Shown here piece by piece: positions 10,766-22,112 of a DNA stretch of 64,000 nucleotides. Position numbers and translations under genes: made by a program. The first letter of the stretch is position 1, and every line of letters begins with the position of its first letter. Origin of the DNA: Manduca sexta (taxonomy: Eukaryota; Arthropoda; Insecta; Lepidoptera; Sphingidae); NCBI RefSeq assembly GCF_014839805.1, contig NC_051138.1, positions 12,646,983 to 12,710,982 on the forward strand, written 5' to 3'. The notes beneath the pieces were generated by a model, which worked only from the letters and a program-made list of their open reading frames with translations, did no database searches and was not told the DNA's origin.

Positions 10766-12627
10766 AAAAGTCTTCTTGTAAAATTTACATATTCCGCACG
10801 TAATATAACAAAGTGTGTTATTATTAATAAATATTAAAATTGAGACTGCATTCGGTGCAGCGAAAAAAAACACCTCCACCCGAGCATTCGTACGGCAACA
10901 GCTGTTGTTGTTGATGAATGACCTGCGAGGAGCGGATGATTCGCTTTGCGCTAATTTTTAAGAATGTTGACCTATTTGGTTGCTGTGAAATGGCTAATTG
11001 ATTATTTGGATTTAGTAATTATGGCTGATTTTCCCATCATGTTTACAATGGTTGCAATTCAGTCACGTTTTATATGGACCCATCTGTTACATTTTATTAT
11101 TACATTCTACTAATATTACATTTAAAACGCGTAGGTAAATGAAGCCTATTTTTAACTAAAATAGGCATAATTTAAAACTATACAAATTTACTAGATGAAG
11201 TTTGGATTTATAAATCATAAGCAACATAATCCAGCCTTAGTCAAAGTTATAACGTAATTATAAATTCGAGTATCAAATAAAGGACATTAGTCACTAAAGG
11301 CAATAAAAATAAGGCGACCTAGAAATCCCCTTCCGCCAATCAGCTCATTCAGCTGTTCATATCTCGCAACCTATCCCACACCACATAAACAAGAATAGCA
11401 CGCACCTCACATGCCCGCACAGGTCGACGCTTGGAAGCGCCGAGCCGCGCGGTCACCTCGCCCGTAAACCGCGCGCTTTACCGCCCCACCGGCCAACCGC
11501 TCAGCCCGCGCACGCTTTGTTACCCGCGCGCTGCTCGAGCGCGAACATCTCGCTCGCACCCTTTGACTAATCCACTGACTAACCTATAACGGTATGCAGG
11601 TGTAGGGGGAATTATGTAGGTTATTTATTATAACATGTTTAAAATTGACTAATCAGGCATGTTGCTAAGTTGTTGAACTAAAATTGCTCGTTAAAATAAA
11701 TATATTCTTTTTTCTAGACTTATTAAGGTTCTATTATAGATATCTCTCTTTCTTTTTTACGATATATCATAATATTATAATATTAATATCTGTATCGCAA
11801 ATTATAATTGAACAGTAATTGTTGATTTTCTTTGATTTAAGCTCGATCAACAAATTTGCTTATTGATACTATAAGTACTGTGACTTCATTCTTACTCGTT
11901 AGTTTTTAAATTCTTAGGCTTTGAACGTAGCGTCCGAGTCAGTCTACGGCGTAGCGTGTTTAGTGTATCATGCTACGAGTCTACAATATGCTACGAATTT
12001 AAGATGTAGGAAAACTAATAATAATGTAAAAGTCACAAGATAAAAGGAAAGTCAGTAGTATTAATTATTATTAATATAATATCAAATAATGAATCTGGTG
12101 ACTTTCCCTTGGGTTATGAAATATAATTAAGATTCAATATTTAATACAATAATCCATTAAACATTTTCCCCAGAGATATTATGAGACTTTGTTTTTCTAA
12201 GTTCTAAATTGTAAAAAAATCATTTAAATATTATTTTTCTATAATACCTTACGTAAATAAGAGAAACAAAACATTAATAATAATGCTGCAAAGCTTCATT
12301 GCATAAAACATAAATCAAACAAAATATAATTAGAATTACATCTCTATACGTGTATAGTGACACAAAAAAGAACCAGATTTTTTTTTTCAAGAACAAATTA
12401 TTTAATTTCTTACTTTATTATATTTTACCGAACATAACGATGTACCGCCAGAGCACTGAGGTTTAGTGTACGTAATACATTTGTTACACTCAGGAATCAT
12501 ATTCACGACAATATCATTTCTCGAGTCGACGTACCATGAAATACGTCTTGAGTGACTCAGCATAAGGCGGCAACACTCAAAACTGTAAACATGTTGCACA
12601 GTGCGTGCTATAAGATATGTTCATGTA
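10766..12627. other. Interval without a recognised gene; contains a CpG-rich patch
   Basis: 11395-11575 is treated separately. 11925-11995 repeats CGTAGCG / CTACG words. The remaining sequence is AT-rich, including a TATTAATATT stretch near 11765. No RNA gene is seen. Confidence 0.35.
11395..11575. promoter_or_regulatory. CpG-rich patch, possible regulatory region or 5' exon
   Basis: About 180 bases dense in CG and GCGC words (GAGCCGCGCGG, GTAAACCGCGCGC, GTTACCCGCGCGC, GCTCGAGCGCG) in a region otherwise near two-thirds A+T. No copy exists elsewhere in the window, so it is not an obvious repeat. A short plus-strand frame ATGCCCGCACAGGTCGAC runs 18 codons to a stop, with a GT (GCCC|GTAAAC) near its end, so a first coding exon cannot be excluded. 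No TATA/Inr pair was found. The role is unproven. Confidence 0.3.
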
Positions 12628-12690
12628 TATAGCTTTTCCTCGCGGCTCGCTCTGTATTGTAGTCCTTTCTTCGAAATAACATTCTGTGTA
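12628..12690 (-). mobile_element. Helitron 3'-end relic
   Basis: TATAGCTTTTCCTCGCGGCT followed by CGCTCTG resembles the reversed Helitron terminus (CTAGCTTTTGCCCGCGGCTC) seen at 7771. Only the terminal hairpin region survives. Confidence 0.4.
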
Positions 12691-12724
12691 GTCAGCGGGC
12701 CCTATTCCATCACTGGGGCATATC

Positions 12725-12865
12725 CGTCTTTTTGCAATTACGGGTGATCTAATTAAAGAACCGTTTTGATAGCCGTATACGTAGATTTATTAAAAGATCC
12801 TTTATTTACTCATATCCGTATGAAAGCTGTCCTTTGGTTAGGACGTCTGTAATTGCAAAAAGACG
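12725..12865. mobile_element. Palindromic MITE, family F, 141 bp
   Basis: Perfect terminal repeats CGTCTTTTTGCAATTAC (12725) and GTAATTGCAAAAAGACG (ending 12865), with a long imperfect inner palindrome including TGATAGCCGTATACG against CATATCCGTATGAAAG. It is the same family as 9331-9462. No coding. The crisp termini make this the better reference copy. Confidence 0.75.
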
Positions 12866-13924
12866 AATTCCATCCTATTCCAAAATAAAAGCAAATACAA
12901 ATTACAAATTTTGTTTATCAATGTGATAATTTTTGCTCAATTCTATTCATATTTAAATACCTCATTATACAATTTTTTTAATGAATGCGAAACAGCGGAG
13001 AGAAAATAGTAGGGCTAATTATTTTTTTTTAAAGTATCTTGTAAAACAAACTGGTAACGTAAGTATAATTACGGCAAAGAAACTCGAGTAAATTTATAAA
13101 AATATTTAAAGAAATTACAAGTGATGCGATATAATTAATACAATATTTCAATTTATCAACATTAAACTCAAAAATGACAAAAGAAAATTCATCGATTAAT
13201 TTTAACTATAGCTCAAAAAAGCACATCTTGCACTCAGGAACAATCATCCAAAACTTGTCCCAGAGGAAACCAACCTCAGCCGTTGTAATATTTTATCCCC
13301 ACCCTTGCCCAGCCAAATCATGACGGCACCTCTGCAACGATTTGATGATATTGCACTTTGACGGCGGCCCGACTCGGGGATACTTCGAAAAAAAATATGG
13401 AGAAACAAGATGGATGACTCGGTTCCACGGACCCTCTTGTAAATACTCGGGACACGACGCGTATCAACTTTTTCATATGGAGCCCGTTACAATGCTTTTA
13501 TGTTGATTAAACTGTTGCTTTATTATTTTTTTTGTATTGTATATATTTTTTGTGTTAACATACTGACTCCTTGAGTGCGTGCGGCATAGTCGGAGTAAAT
13601 TTTTGTACTTATTTATGTGTCTACTGTACCTGTATTGTGGTAGTACTTATGTTGCATCAAGCGATATTAAGCTTTATTAGTCTTTGCTGGTTGTAGAGAG
13701 TGAGAAACACTTTCATAATTTATAGGAGCAAAATTTAAGAATTTTGAACTTTGAGGAGCCTTACTATTCATGTAACATGAAGGTGCTGATATTATTTTTA
13801 TTGTGGTATAAAATTATAACATTAAAAACCTCCAGTCACTGCCTTCTGTACTAATGACGCCCGTTTTAACATTTAGGGTCAGTTACGCAAGTTTCAAGTA
13901 AATTATTTTTGATATTTATCGTAT
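12866..13924. other. Mostly unique interval
   Basis: 13230-13480 is GC-richer than its surroundings (GACGGCGGCCCGACTCGGGG) and has no relative in the window; it has stops in all frames over its length. Nothing else was recognised. Confidence 0.35.
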
Positions 13925-14075
13925 TATTTATTAAACAGCTAATATAGGTAGTAAGTAATTATTTTGTTACAATTATTTGAGAACATAGATTAGAGTGTGA
14001 CTTGTATTTGGTCGGCTTATACATTTATGTGACGAGTAGCATTTCCCAGAAGTTGGGAAACAGAGCCCAATACTG
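13925..14075 (+). repeat. Dispersed repeat, pair member P
   Basis: Second copy of the sequence at 10612-10765 (GAACATAGATTAGAGTGTGA, GTATTTGGTCGGC, TGTGACGAGTAGCATTT). The copies are direct and about 3.3 kb apart. Confidence 0.5.
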
Positions 14076-14653
14076 TCAAATTTATGACGTATGTACATTT
14101 AGCTTTAATAAACATTGCATTACATTGTATACGTACGCCTATTTATCAAACAACGGTCGACCTAACTGCTACTATATTTGAGAGAGGCAAAACAATAAAT
14201 CTCTACATGATCATTTGCCGAGAATTGTCGCGAAACAATTGTAGATATAATAACATTAGTATAATAATGCATTTCTCCTTCTGCGACAGATTTATAGAAA
14301 GAGGAAACCAAAGAAACACCGCTGGAGGTGCTACGGCCCCAGACATGCTTTATTAATGTATATTCATTTACATTTTTACCTCACGAGATACACCTTCGCG
14401 AAAAGTGTGTAATACAATGCAATACGTCAGTTATAAAGTTTGAAAACTAATACTCAAGGCAAGAGAAAACGTTACCAAACTGCGTTAAAACAATTCTTCA
14501 TTGTTGATTCTTTAATAAAACTTCATAACACTTCGTATGATAAAAAGTTACGAGTACCGAAAGTTTGGAGTATTTTCTTCTTTTCTGCAACTGAATGAAG
14601 AGCGCATGACGCTCGCTCGATGTCAAGCACAACGATTTATATACATTCTTTTA
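14076..14653. other. Unassigned interval
   Basis: The 90-codon plus ORF at 14084-14356 is AT-rich, has no domain or signal peptide and no coding-like neighbours; I treat it as chance. Confidence 0.35.
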
Positions 14654-15432
14654 CTGGTGGTGGGATATATTTTTATGCGCCCGAATAGCGACCACCGTAC
14701 ACAAGATTACAACCCGCCATAGTGGCCCACGGTAGTATGTCGCGTTACAGGATCAGCCTATGTATACCCGGCTCTAACAGGCCGGCATAATTGACAACAT
14801 TTCAAAATGAAAACGTGCCTAAAACAAAAATACCATTTCTTAATTTTTCTACTCTGAGTTCGATTATGATTTTTTAATGTTTTTTTAATACTTAATTTCG
14901 AAGAAAAAAAATTAAAAACCGAAAAAGGCTTGATGACGTCACATATACGGTTGAATGAAATAGTTCCTTGGTCCACCTTATTATTTATTTTAAAAGACTA
15001 AGACACCGTCTTTTGTCAATATCAAATGTCAATATTACAATAGATACGTCACAACTGTCACTTTCAACGAGAGAGACAGAAACAAAAAACCGGTCACTTC
15101 ATTTTTTTTTACTGCAAAGCAAAGGTCACTGCGTTTTGAGCCGTATATGTGCCGTAAGGTGGAGCTTACGTCGTTTTAGAATAAAACAAAATTCAAAGTG
15201 AAAATCATGAATGAAAATATTTGCATTTCGAAAAAAGAAAAAATATGGGTCTCATCATTTTAGATCTAGTTTCATAAAATATAAACATTTTGGTATGTTG
15301 AAAAAATGAAATGTTGTCAATTGTTGCGAGTGCTGAAAGGTAATCATCTCTAGTCAGGCGACATTCTCTTAGACCCCACTCCACTTATCATCAGGTGCAA
15401 TGGATCAATTTGCCGTGGACGTGTAAAAATAC
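14654..15432 (+). mobile_element. A-tailed element, family V, split by a MITE
   Basis: The 5' part (14654-14792) starts CTGGTGGTGGGATATATT and runs to GGCCGGCATAATT. The 3' part resumes at 15319 with GTTGCGAGTGCTGAAAGGTA and runs to GACCCCACTCCAC and an A-rich end. In uninterrupted copies these two parts are contiguous (GGCATAATTGTG at 3214), so 14793-15318 is a later insertion. Confidence 0.75.
14793..15318. mobile_element. 526-bp MITE nested in family V
   Basis: Bounded by 12-bp perfect terminal inverted repeats GACAACATTTCA / TGAAATGTTGTC, extending imperfectly inwards, and flanked by AATT on both sides (14789-14792 and 15319-15322). The uninterrupted family V sequence has a single AATT at this point, which supports a 4-bp target duplication. 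It contains no transposase; ORFs at 14968-15201 and 14758-14976 are chance frames. Because AATT is itself a palindrome, the exact boundary could shift by one or two bases. Confidence 0.8.
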
Positions 15433-15539
15433 AGTAACAGTAGAGAATAAAACATCGTACAGCATAAATTATATAATTATAATTTTTCATACATTACCTC
15501 CATACAAATAATGCAAGATACATACATCTAGACACGCAT

Positions 15540-15750
15540 TCTCTCTCACACACACACACAACTGACGTCCTTAACCCCGAAAGAGTAGGTAAGCCGCATC
15601 TAATGCACCCACTTTTCACTATGTATATTTCATCCCATGATGGCGAGCCTATCACCGTATTACAAATTCCAGACATCGGGCTGATACTGACAAGAAACAT
15701 TCGAATCCGACTCCTCAAAGCGGACGTCTTACCGCGCCACCAAAGCAGTC
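15540..15750 (-). mobile_element. tRNA-derived SINE, family SINE-1
   Basis: Minus-strand copy: CATCCCATGATGGCGAGCCT, TTACAAATTCCAGACATCGG and a degenerate box B (ATTCGAATCCGACTCC on the plus strand). A CA run (15546-15560) sits at its 3' end. Overlapping 74-codon ORF is a repeat frame. Confidence 0.65.
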
Positions 15751-16011
15751 AAATATAAATGCAACACTTGCCTCTTTATTACAATTATAGCGTATCTATA
15801 GACAGTAGATGTTATAATTACGTTTGTACAACACTAAGATGTGCTTACTCAACCGAATCGTTAGTTACTTAAGCGCTTAGATATATTGACATAACCCGAG
15901 TTCTCCATTGATAGATTCCATTGTAACAAGTATCTAGTAGTTGTTGATAGTAACATCAATACCGATCGTCTCACTAGGAGCGGACTTCTGAGACTTTGTT
16001 CGTGGTATATT

Positions 16012-16546
16012 TGTATCCGCTCAGAGAACGACCACCGAACAACGAGGTGAAAACCGGCTATAGTTTCCCCCTCGAGGCAATTCTTGTGCTGTCGGTCTTC
16101 ACATCGAATGCACGCCCATGCACGGAGGGACATTTGCCGCGGCCCTAGGCACACCGTTCAGTGTTATACCACATGGTTATAACTACACATTGAGGCCTGT
16201 GAGGGCTCGCGAACATTTCCTGGCTTGCGTCCCTCCGCCCATACTAAGAAGGTCCCTTTCGTTTCCCAAATTTCCTCCAGGGCCCTGCAGTCTCTAAGCC
16301 TGGAATCGGTATCCTATTCGCAGATTTCCCGCGATGTTGACGGTGGGGTACGAAAATTAAAAAAATAATAATACCCTGCCATATTGACCCACGTAAGTGT
16401 GTCGCGTTCCGATATAAGCCTGTGTACATCCGTTTTCTAACAGATGGGAGTAATTATCTTCTCTAAGCTATCATCTCTATTAGTCAACACTACTCCACTT
16501 ATCAAGTGCAGTGGGATCAATTTTGTTGAGACCGTAAAAAAACAGC
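16012..16546 (+). mobile_element. Mosaic of family V fragments around an A-tailed family E fragment
   Basis: 16012-16070 resembles the family V head region (CCGCTCAGAGAACGACCACC, GAGGTGAAAACCGG). 16175-16372 is a family E LINE-like 3' end (CTACACATTGAGGCCTGTGA, GGGCTCGCGAACATTTCC) with an A-rich terminus. 16375-16546 is a family V body (CCACGTAAGTGTGTCGCGTT, ACTCCACTTATC). The two V pieces overlap slightly, so they are probably two separate fragments rather than one split copy. Confidence 0.5.
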
Positions 16547-16591
16547 TTACCTACATATAAGTTCAGGATCTCTTCTAAATATGACACTCAA

Positions 16592-16751
16592 CTGGTGACA
16601 GGTCTCTCATATATGTGATTCCGCCTCGGTAGCTACCACCATGAATTGTATTTCAGCCGCCAAGTCGCAATGTGAAGTCACAGTTGTATGCCGGTTTGAA
16701 GAACATTGCAGCCATTTTAACTACTGGGCATAATAATACTGAACATCTCAT
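16592..16751 (+). mobile_element. A-tailed element family C, 5' fragment
   Basis: Begins CTGGTGACAGGTCTCTCATA and continues GCTACCACC, GTATGCCGGTTTGAAG, AACTACTGGGCATAATAATA, as in the full copy at 38380-38690. It stops at AACATCTCAT; 16767-16812 is then a reversed family V head fragment (CGGGCGGATATAAAAATCC). Confidence 0.6.
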
Positions 16752-17097
16752 CAACCCAATCACCCTGTGTTCGGTAGTCGCTATACGGGCGGATATAAAA
16801 ATCCTACCACGAGTATTTTTGTCCCAATAATAATATATATTTTGGGATATTATTATTCACTTAATTATATTAAAAAAAAGTTATGTTACCTGTCTGTGCT
16901 GACCGCCATAGCCTTGTATTCCTGTATGTCCATCTCGCCAACGTATTGTGAGCAATCTGGAACAGATACATAAACTACATCTCACTATTGGTTTGTTCTC
17001 AATATGAAACGTTAATTATACTAATGATATTATTTTTAAACAATTTTTCAAAAATATTATATTATATTGTATTATGGCTTATACTGCCTTTAGTCTT

Positions 17098-17206
17098 ATA
17101 ATGTGTAACTACTGGACATAATAAGACCTAATATGTCATGTTTCAAGATGATGATGGAGCGTAGTGGAACACCAAACTATACTTGGTAGTGTTTTTCAAA
17201 TAACCC
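17098..17206 (+). mobile_element. Family C internal fragment
   Basis: GTGTAACTACTGGACATAAT through GGAACACCAAACTATACTTG matches the middle of 38380-38690. Old and partial. Confidence 0.5.
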
Positions 17207-18990
17207 TGTATAAAATAAATACATTAGAAGTCAGCCAGCTACCCCGCTATCCGCACTAGGTAAGTTCGATGAACTAATGCCTAAATCCTCTTATTAGTAT
17301 TGGTTTGGGAATTTCTGAAAACGCTCAGTGGCGGATCGATAATATAACATTGGGTTTTTATTATTATTTTTTAACCTTTTACATTGTCGGTTAGTACTTA
17401 ATGTAACCCATTAATTGATTTGATAACTGCATAGGAGCCAAAGTCAAATGCAAATTTATGGCTTAGCTATTTATAAAAAACTTACAGATTTAACGACATA
17501 TATATAAATATAAAGGATCGTATATATGAGACGTTAAAAAGATGAACCCTGACACTACCCGAAAAGATCCAATAAGTCAAAAATTGTATCCTCTTTAATA
17601 TTTAATAATGATGATTCACTGGAAGAAATTTAATTTTACCATAGAATATTTATAATAATTTGTTGTAAAAGTGTTTAATATTAAATTATTTTGTATATCC
17701 TATAACTATAATACCAATTATTACGACTATTTATTCCTATACCCACAAAATTAGGTAAAATAAACAGACGGATAAATTTTTGCAAAATTAATTCATAAAT
17801 AAAAAAACGCAAACGTCCCCCATCACACAGGAGTACGTTCAAACATCGAATCAAATCGCATCCGAACATTACTCGCGTAATGGCACAACGGACAGATTGA
17901 GAATTATTAATAACTAAAGCGATTTTCGATATCGGATACGAGACCGGAGCGAGGACGAAATTCGTCGATGATTATGTATTCGAAACACGTCGCCATGCCC
18001 TCTCGGCGCGAGGTGGCGAGCGGGGTTCGAAGCGGCGAGGGGGTAGAGGTAACCGGGGTACGACCGGCGGGCAGCGGGACAAATCACGCGCCTGATGTTG
18101 GCCACGTTCTAAATGAATATTGACACGCGACTAGCGGTGAGCGAGTTGAATTGATAATCGATTCGTATCGATATAATCGAACGTGTGCTGGCAGGTTTTT
18201 TTTTTTTAAGTTTTGGACATGTTACATGTCGGGTTTTGGCGAGGATTGCTGACATGGCGAAGTGACTACACCGGCCTTAATATTCAACAGAATTTTAGTT
18301 CCAGTATAATGTGAGAGATGGGAGATGATGAGAGAGATGGTGCATATTATGTTATCGCTCGCCAGAATCATGCAGGTTTTACTGTGTCGCGGGTCCTCAA
18401 AATGTTTTTTTGTAATAAGTTTTTCAGCCTGGGCATAGTGACCATTGTTTAGTATGCAACAAAACATCTGCGATATTTTCCAATAATTAGTGGTAAGCCA
18501 ATTCCAGTAATTAATGTATCGGATATACTTTATTGTTGCGAGTCATAATATAAACACTGAAAGTTAAAATACTTTTTTTTAATGGCGTTCAATAGTGTTT
18601 GTTTATCTACCAAAGTCATTTCAATAACAAAAATACAATTATAATGATTTTAATTTACGAAATAAATTATTTATTAGTCGGCTTGAAAAGACATGAAGTT
18701 ATTGACTTATTTGGTAGCAATTATTCATACATTCGCATTTAGTGAGTCCATGTAGTATAATTAAATTAACTTATTAGAGAAATATCTCAATTATTTATTA
18801 TTTTCAGAGATAAGTATAATATTGTTTGTTTCCCAAAATATTTAATAAGAAGTATTAATATTTATTTTGAATTTTAAGTTTTAACCAACTGAAATAAAAT
18901 ATTATGCTACGTTTCACTTATCACTTAAAAACATTTCAAACTAATAAAAAATTGACATATTGTACAAAGGTAGATACCTAGCTTTATATC
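17207..18990. other. Mostly unique interval with a CpG-rich patch
   Basis: AT-rich except for the CpG-rich patch near 18 kb listed separately. A poly-T run (18194-18204) directly beyond that patch could be the reversed tail of an unrecognised retroelement covering about 18195-18470, but no second copy is seen. Confidence 0.35.
17930..18165. promoter_or_regulatory. CpG-rich patch, possible regulatory region
   Basis: Dense CG words (CTCTCGGCGCGAGGTGGCGA, GAAGCGGCGAGGGGG, GGTACGACCGGCGGGCAGCG) in AT-rich surroundings and no copy elsewhere in the window. The 63-codon minus ORF at 17914-18105 covers it but its basic, low-complexity composition looks like a by-product of GC content. Function inferred only from composition. 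Confidence 0.25.
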
Positions 18991-19165
18991 CAATTAGTTT
19001 TTGTCTGCGGCTCCATCCGCGTGATAAAGATTTTTCAGTATAAAAAGTAGCCCATAGCACTCAGAAGGAATGCCAGCTTCTTACTAGTGTAAAAAACTTC
19101 ATAATCGGTTTAGTAGTTCCTGAGAATAGCTTACCTCATATTATGTTAGTACAGATTTAAAATAC
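18991..19165 (-). mobile_element. Decayed Helitron, 3' portion and internal remnant
   Basis: TTAGTTTTTGTCTGCGGCTC at the plus-strand left is the reversed terminal hairpin; AGTAGCCCATAGCACTC and GTTTAGTAGTTCCTGAGAAT are the internal words. Heavily deleted. Confidence 0.55.
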
Positions 19166-19214
19166 TCAAAAATATCTCAATAATGCTATAAAAGCTTCTT
19201 AAACTCACTCCAAA

Positions 19215-19350
19215 AGAAGAAGGATCAATGCGAGCTGCTAGGGCTGTATAGGTATGTGACTATAGTAAATACTGCGCTCTTTTTATGTGCAATTTTATTA
19301 GTCTATGACGCGTCTATTTGTAAAACGTCATTGGCTCTACCACCATCAGA
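19215..19350 (+). repeat. Dispersed repeat, pair member Q (with extra segment)
   Basis: GTATGTGACTATA and TGACGCGTCTATTTGTAAAA match the reverse of 5155-5260 but are separated here by about 40 bases (19265-19302). Either this copy gained or the other lost that piece. Confidence 0.5.
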
Positions 19351-19669
19351 ATATCAGAATAATATTCTTAAACGTCGGAGATATAGCAAGAAATTCCTCT
19401 AATTAATGTAGGATTGGCATGATTATTTTTGTATTGGGTTCAATTAAATTCAATAACATAAAACAATTTTGACGAAAAAAATCGACTCTTTAAATCACTA
19501 TAATCAAAAATAAAATATTAAACTTATATAAAAGTTATTAAGAAATTATTTCAATACAAGAAATGTAATCTTCTTTCCAAGTCATGCTATGTATATGTGC
19601 ACATTAAATATATATTGGAATCTAATTTAAATTGTGAGCTAAGCCAAGTACGTACACATTAATAAATGA

Positions 19670-19837
19670 AGTGTCCTTCAGCACAGTTCTGATTTTGTTC
19701 ACTCTTCCTTCGCTATCCAATCTATCCTTCTTTGGAACGCACTCCCGCTCGAAATCAGGTTGTCCCCAACACGGCTGGCTTTTAAAATGAGAGTTCGTCG
19801 ATTGTTGCTGGCAGAAGTAGCAGATTCCTCTCATTGA
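19670..19837 (+). pseudogene. C-terminal remnant of a CR1/Jockey-type LINE ORF2
   Basis: A 55-codon open frame without a start codon, ending in TGA at 19835-19837. It contains SILLWNALPLEIRLSPTRL followed by AFKMRVRRLLL. The L-W-N-x-L-P-x-x-I-R motif near the extreme C-terminus is a hallmark of insect non-LTR retrotransposon ORF2 proteins; the reverse transcriptase and endonuclease domains are absent, so the copy is 5'-truncated, which is usual for target-primed insertion. The 3' UTR follows to 20092. The minus-strand 70-codon ORF over it is a shadow. Confidence 0.7.
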
Positions 19838-20092
19838 CTTATTAGTGTATTTATATATTTATTTATTTTTATATATGTGTGTATTTTTATATCTATATAT
19901 TTATAATTGCGAGTATGTTGTTATTACATTTGTTTATTATTACTCTTCTTATTTGTTTTTCACTTTCTTTTATTATACACCTACCTCTGTCCTTTCTACA
20001 CCACCCTAGGTTGAGTGGGAGAGAATGCCCATGGCATTAAGTCCGCCTGTATACCGTGTGTACAAAGTGTTAATAAATAAATAAATAAATAA
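19838..20092 (+). mobile_element. LINE 3' UTR and AATA tail
   Basis: Continues from the ORF2 remnant: GTTGAGTGGGAGAGAATGCC, GGCATTAAGTCCGCCTGTAT, then an AATA tail (20073-20092). 45538-45622 is a second, shorter copy (GAGTGGGAAAGAATGCC, TTTTGTCCGCATGT). The simple-repeat tail fits a CR1/Jockey/RTE-like LINE. Confidence 0.7.
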
Positions 20093-22020
20093 TATGCTTA
20101 ATGTAAGAGGCGACATGAGGGGTGGCGAACCAAGCATTCGTGCTTACGGGGGCCAAGCGCGGTGCCTGAGAGGACCTAATTTTACGATCTTGCCGCCGAA
20201 GCTGTTAAAACTGAGAAATTTTTTATTGGTCCGACCAGAAGCCTCGCGTCGTTTTTCTCGGCTTCACTAGGTGCCTTGCATCAATTAAAACCACCAATGC
20301 TTAATGTGCATATCAACGTCATAACCCGATTTGGAATGATGGTATATTGCTTGAGTTTAAATATTTTCTTACTAACCCGTATACAAGGTTTACTTATTTT
20401 TTTGGATTGCAATAGTTTTTGGAGTCTTTTTTGTTAAAAAGTTTTAAAGTTACATTGTCATGAAATAAAAAACACTTTAAGAAAGAAGCCATTAATAACT
20501 GTTCACTAGTTCCATTTTGAAAATACCTACTTAGCGTCAAAATGGGAATAGCTCTCGAAGGCGCCGCATGTCGAAAGTTGCCACCAGCCAGTCCCATTAC
20601 TCATTGCAATAAGCAATCATCTAAGAGACCCCTTTTTAATTATGCAAAATCTGTTCCATTCATTAGACCGCCCCCTGTTGTAACCGCCGCCCGCCCCGCC
20701 CGCACACCCGCGCACACCTAAGTCGCCATTAACGCGTCGCAAAATTATTTACTGCGGAATTATGAAAAATATATAAGACAGATGACGCTCTATCCGTTTC
20801 CATTTCTTTCATACTGTTGTCTGTCTCTTCGTTTATTTCGTGGCGTATTTTAAATGAAACAAGAATGGGACAACCGCGTTTAATTTTTTCATGTAATAAA
20901 ATGAACGGCGCATGAATAAGTGATTCACTCTTTTGAAATTGCTTAATGAGGATCAAAGCAAATCGTTCACATAAAAGTCCATTAACAGAAGCAGAGTTCA
21001 CAAGTCTGCATTATTTAAACGTGCATGACACCGCACTGACTGTTCGTCCAAATATAACCGATATTTTCATTTAAACAAATGATAAACGCAAATAATATTT
21101 ACGTAATAAATTCGTAATAGATTATTTACGTATTATTCACAAACGAGGAACTCCTAAACAATGAATATGCCATATATACTTACAGGCTCATTCGCTCATA
21201 CATTAATTCATACACTCATTCGCTCATCACAACCAATTGGACGCGTGTTTTTTCCTAATCACCGAATTATCCGGGCAAGAGGTCTACCCGCGACCCCAGA
21301 GGTCGCCCCTAACGAATATTTGATGGCCGCCATCTATTTCGGCAACATAATATTCTGCACTCGATGAATAATGATGTTTCGAAACTTATTCTCGCCGCTC
21401 CGTCTTGACAGAACGGTATTTATTATTTCGAGTTTTCTTAGGAAAAGTCCGCAATTTTTATCGTTTCAAACTGCTATTTGTATGTAATTTGTACAGTAAG
21501 TAATTAATGTGTACAGGCTATAGAAAGGTCAGTTACTAATTTTTAGAATTATTAAATGGCGATTTTCAACAATGTCTGCTTGATTAATAAAATGTAAAAT
21601 TACACCAATTTTTTAATTCATGCGAATAAAAATCCCAAAATGAATCCAAGGAAAGCTATCATAAATCTATCCGCCTCAACACGTTTCCTATACGTTTTTT
21701 AAAACAATATCTCTATCGGTAGAAGAGACCGCCGAAGCTAATCCTAATATTTTATGTGATTATTCAACAAAGTTGGATTTCGGAACTTATAAAATCGATT
21801 TCCCGTCTTTAACTTTACGGCGCACGTGCCAATTCGCAAAGGGCCCCCGAACCGTCGCAACTTTGAAAATACCTCTACGTTATTTTAGGAAATTGTTTTT
21901 TTACACTCCTGCTTTTTTATGACGATTTTTCTAATGAATGGTTTTGAGCGTGTTATATGTTGAATAAATATTTATTCATTCATATTTTATTCTGGTAATT
22001 CCAATATATTCTTTAAAAGC
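20093..22020. other. Mostly unique interval
   Basis: 20105-20290 is moderately GC-rich with no relative in the window. 20660-20740 is a short CpG-rich stretch (CCGCCGCCCGCCCCGCCCGC). 21175-21235 repeats CATTCGCTCAT. ORFs of 67-90 codons here lack domains. No gene is supported. Confidence 0.35.
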
Positions 22021-22112
22021 GCACACGCACGCGCGCACACACACACACACACACACGTACTGATCGTAACCCCAAAGGTGTAGGCAGAGGCGCAACTGGT
22101 GTACACAGTATT
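22021..22112 (-). mobile_element. SINE-1, 3' part, with a CA microsatellite
   Basis: 22021-22057 is a CA/CG alternating run; it is followed by GTAGGCAGAGGCGCAACTGG, the reversed 3' body of SINE-1, and then leaves the family. The CA run grew from the SINE's TG-rich 3' end. Confidence 0.55.
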
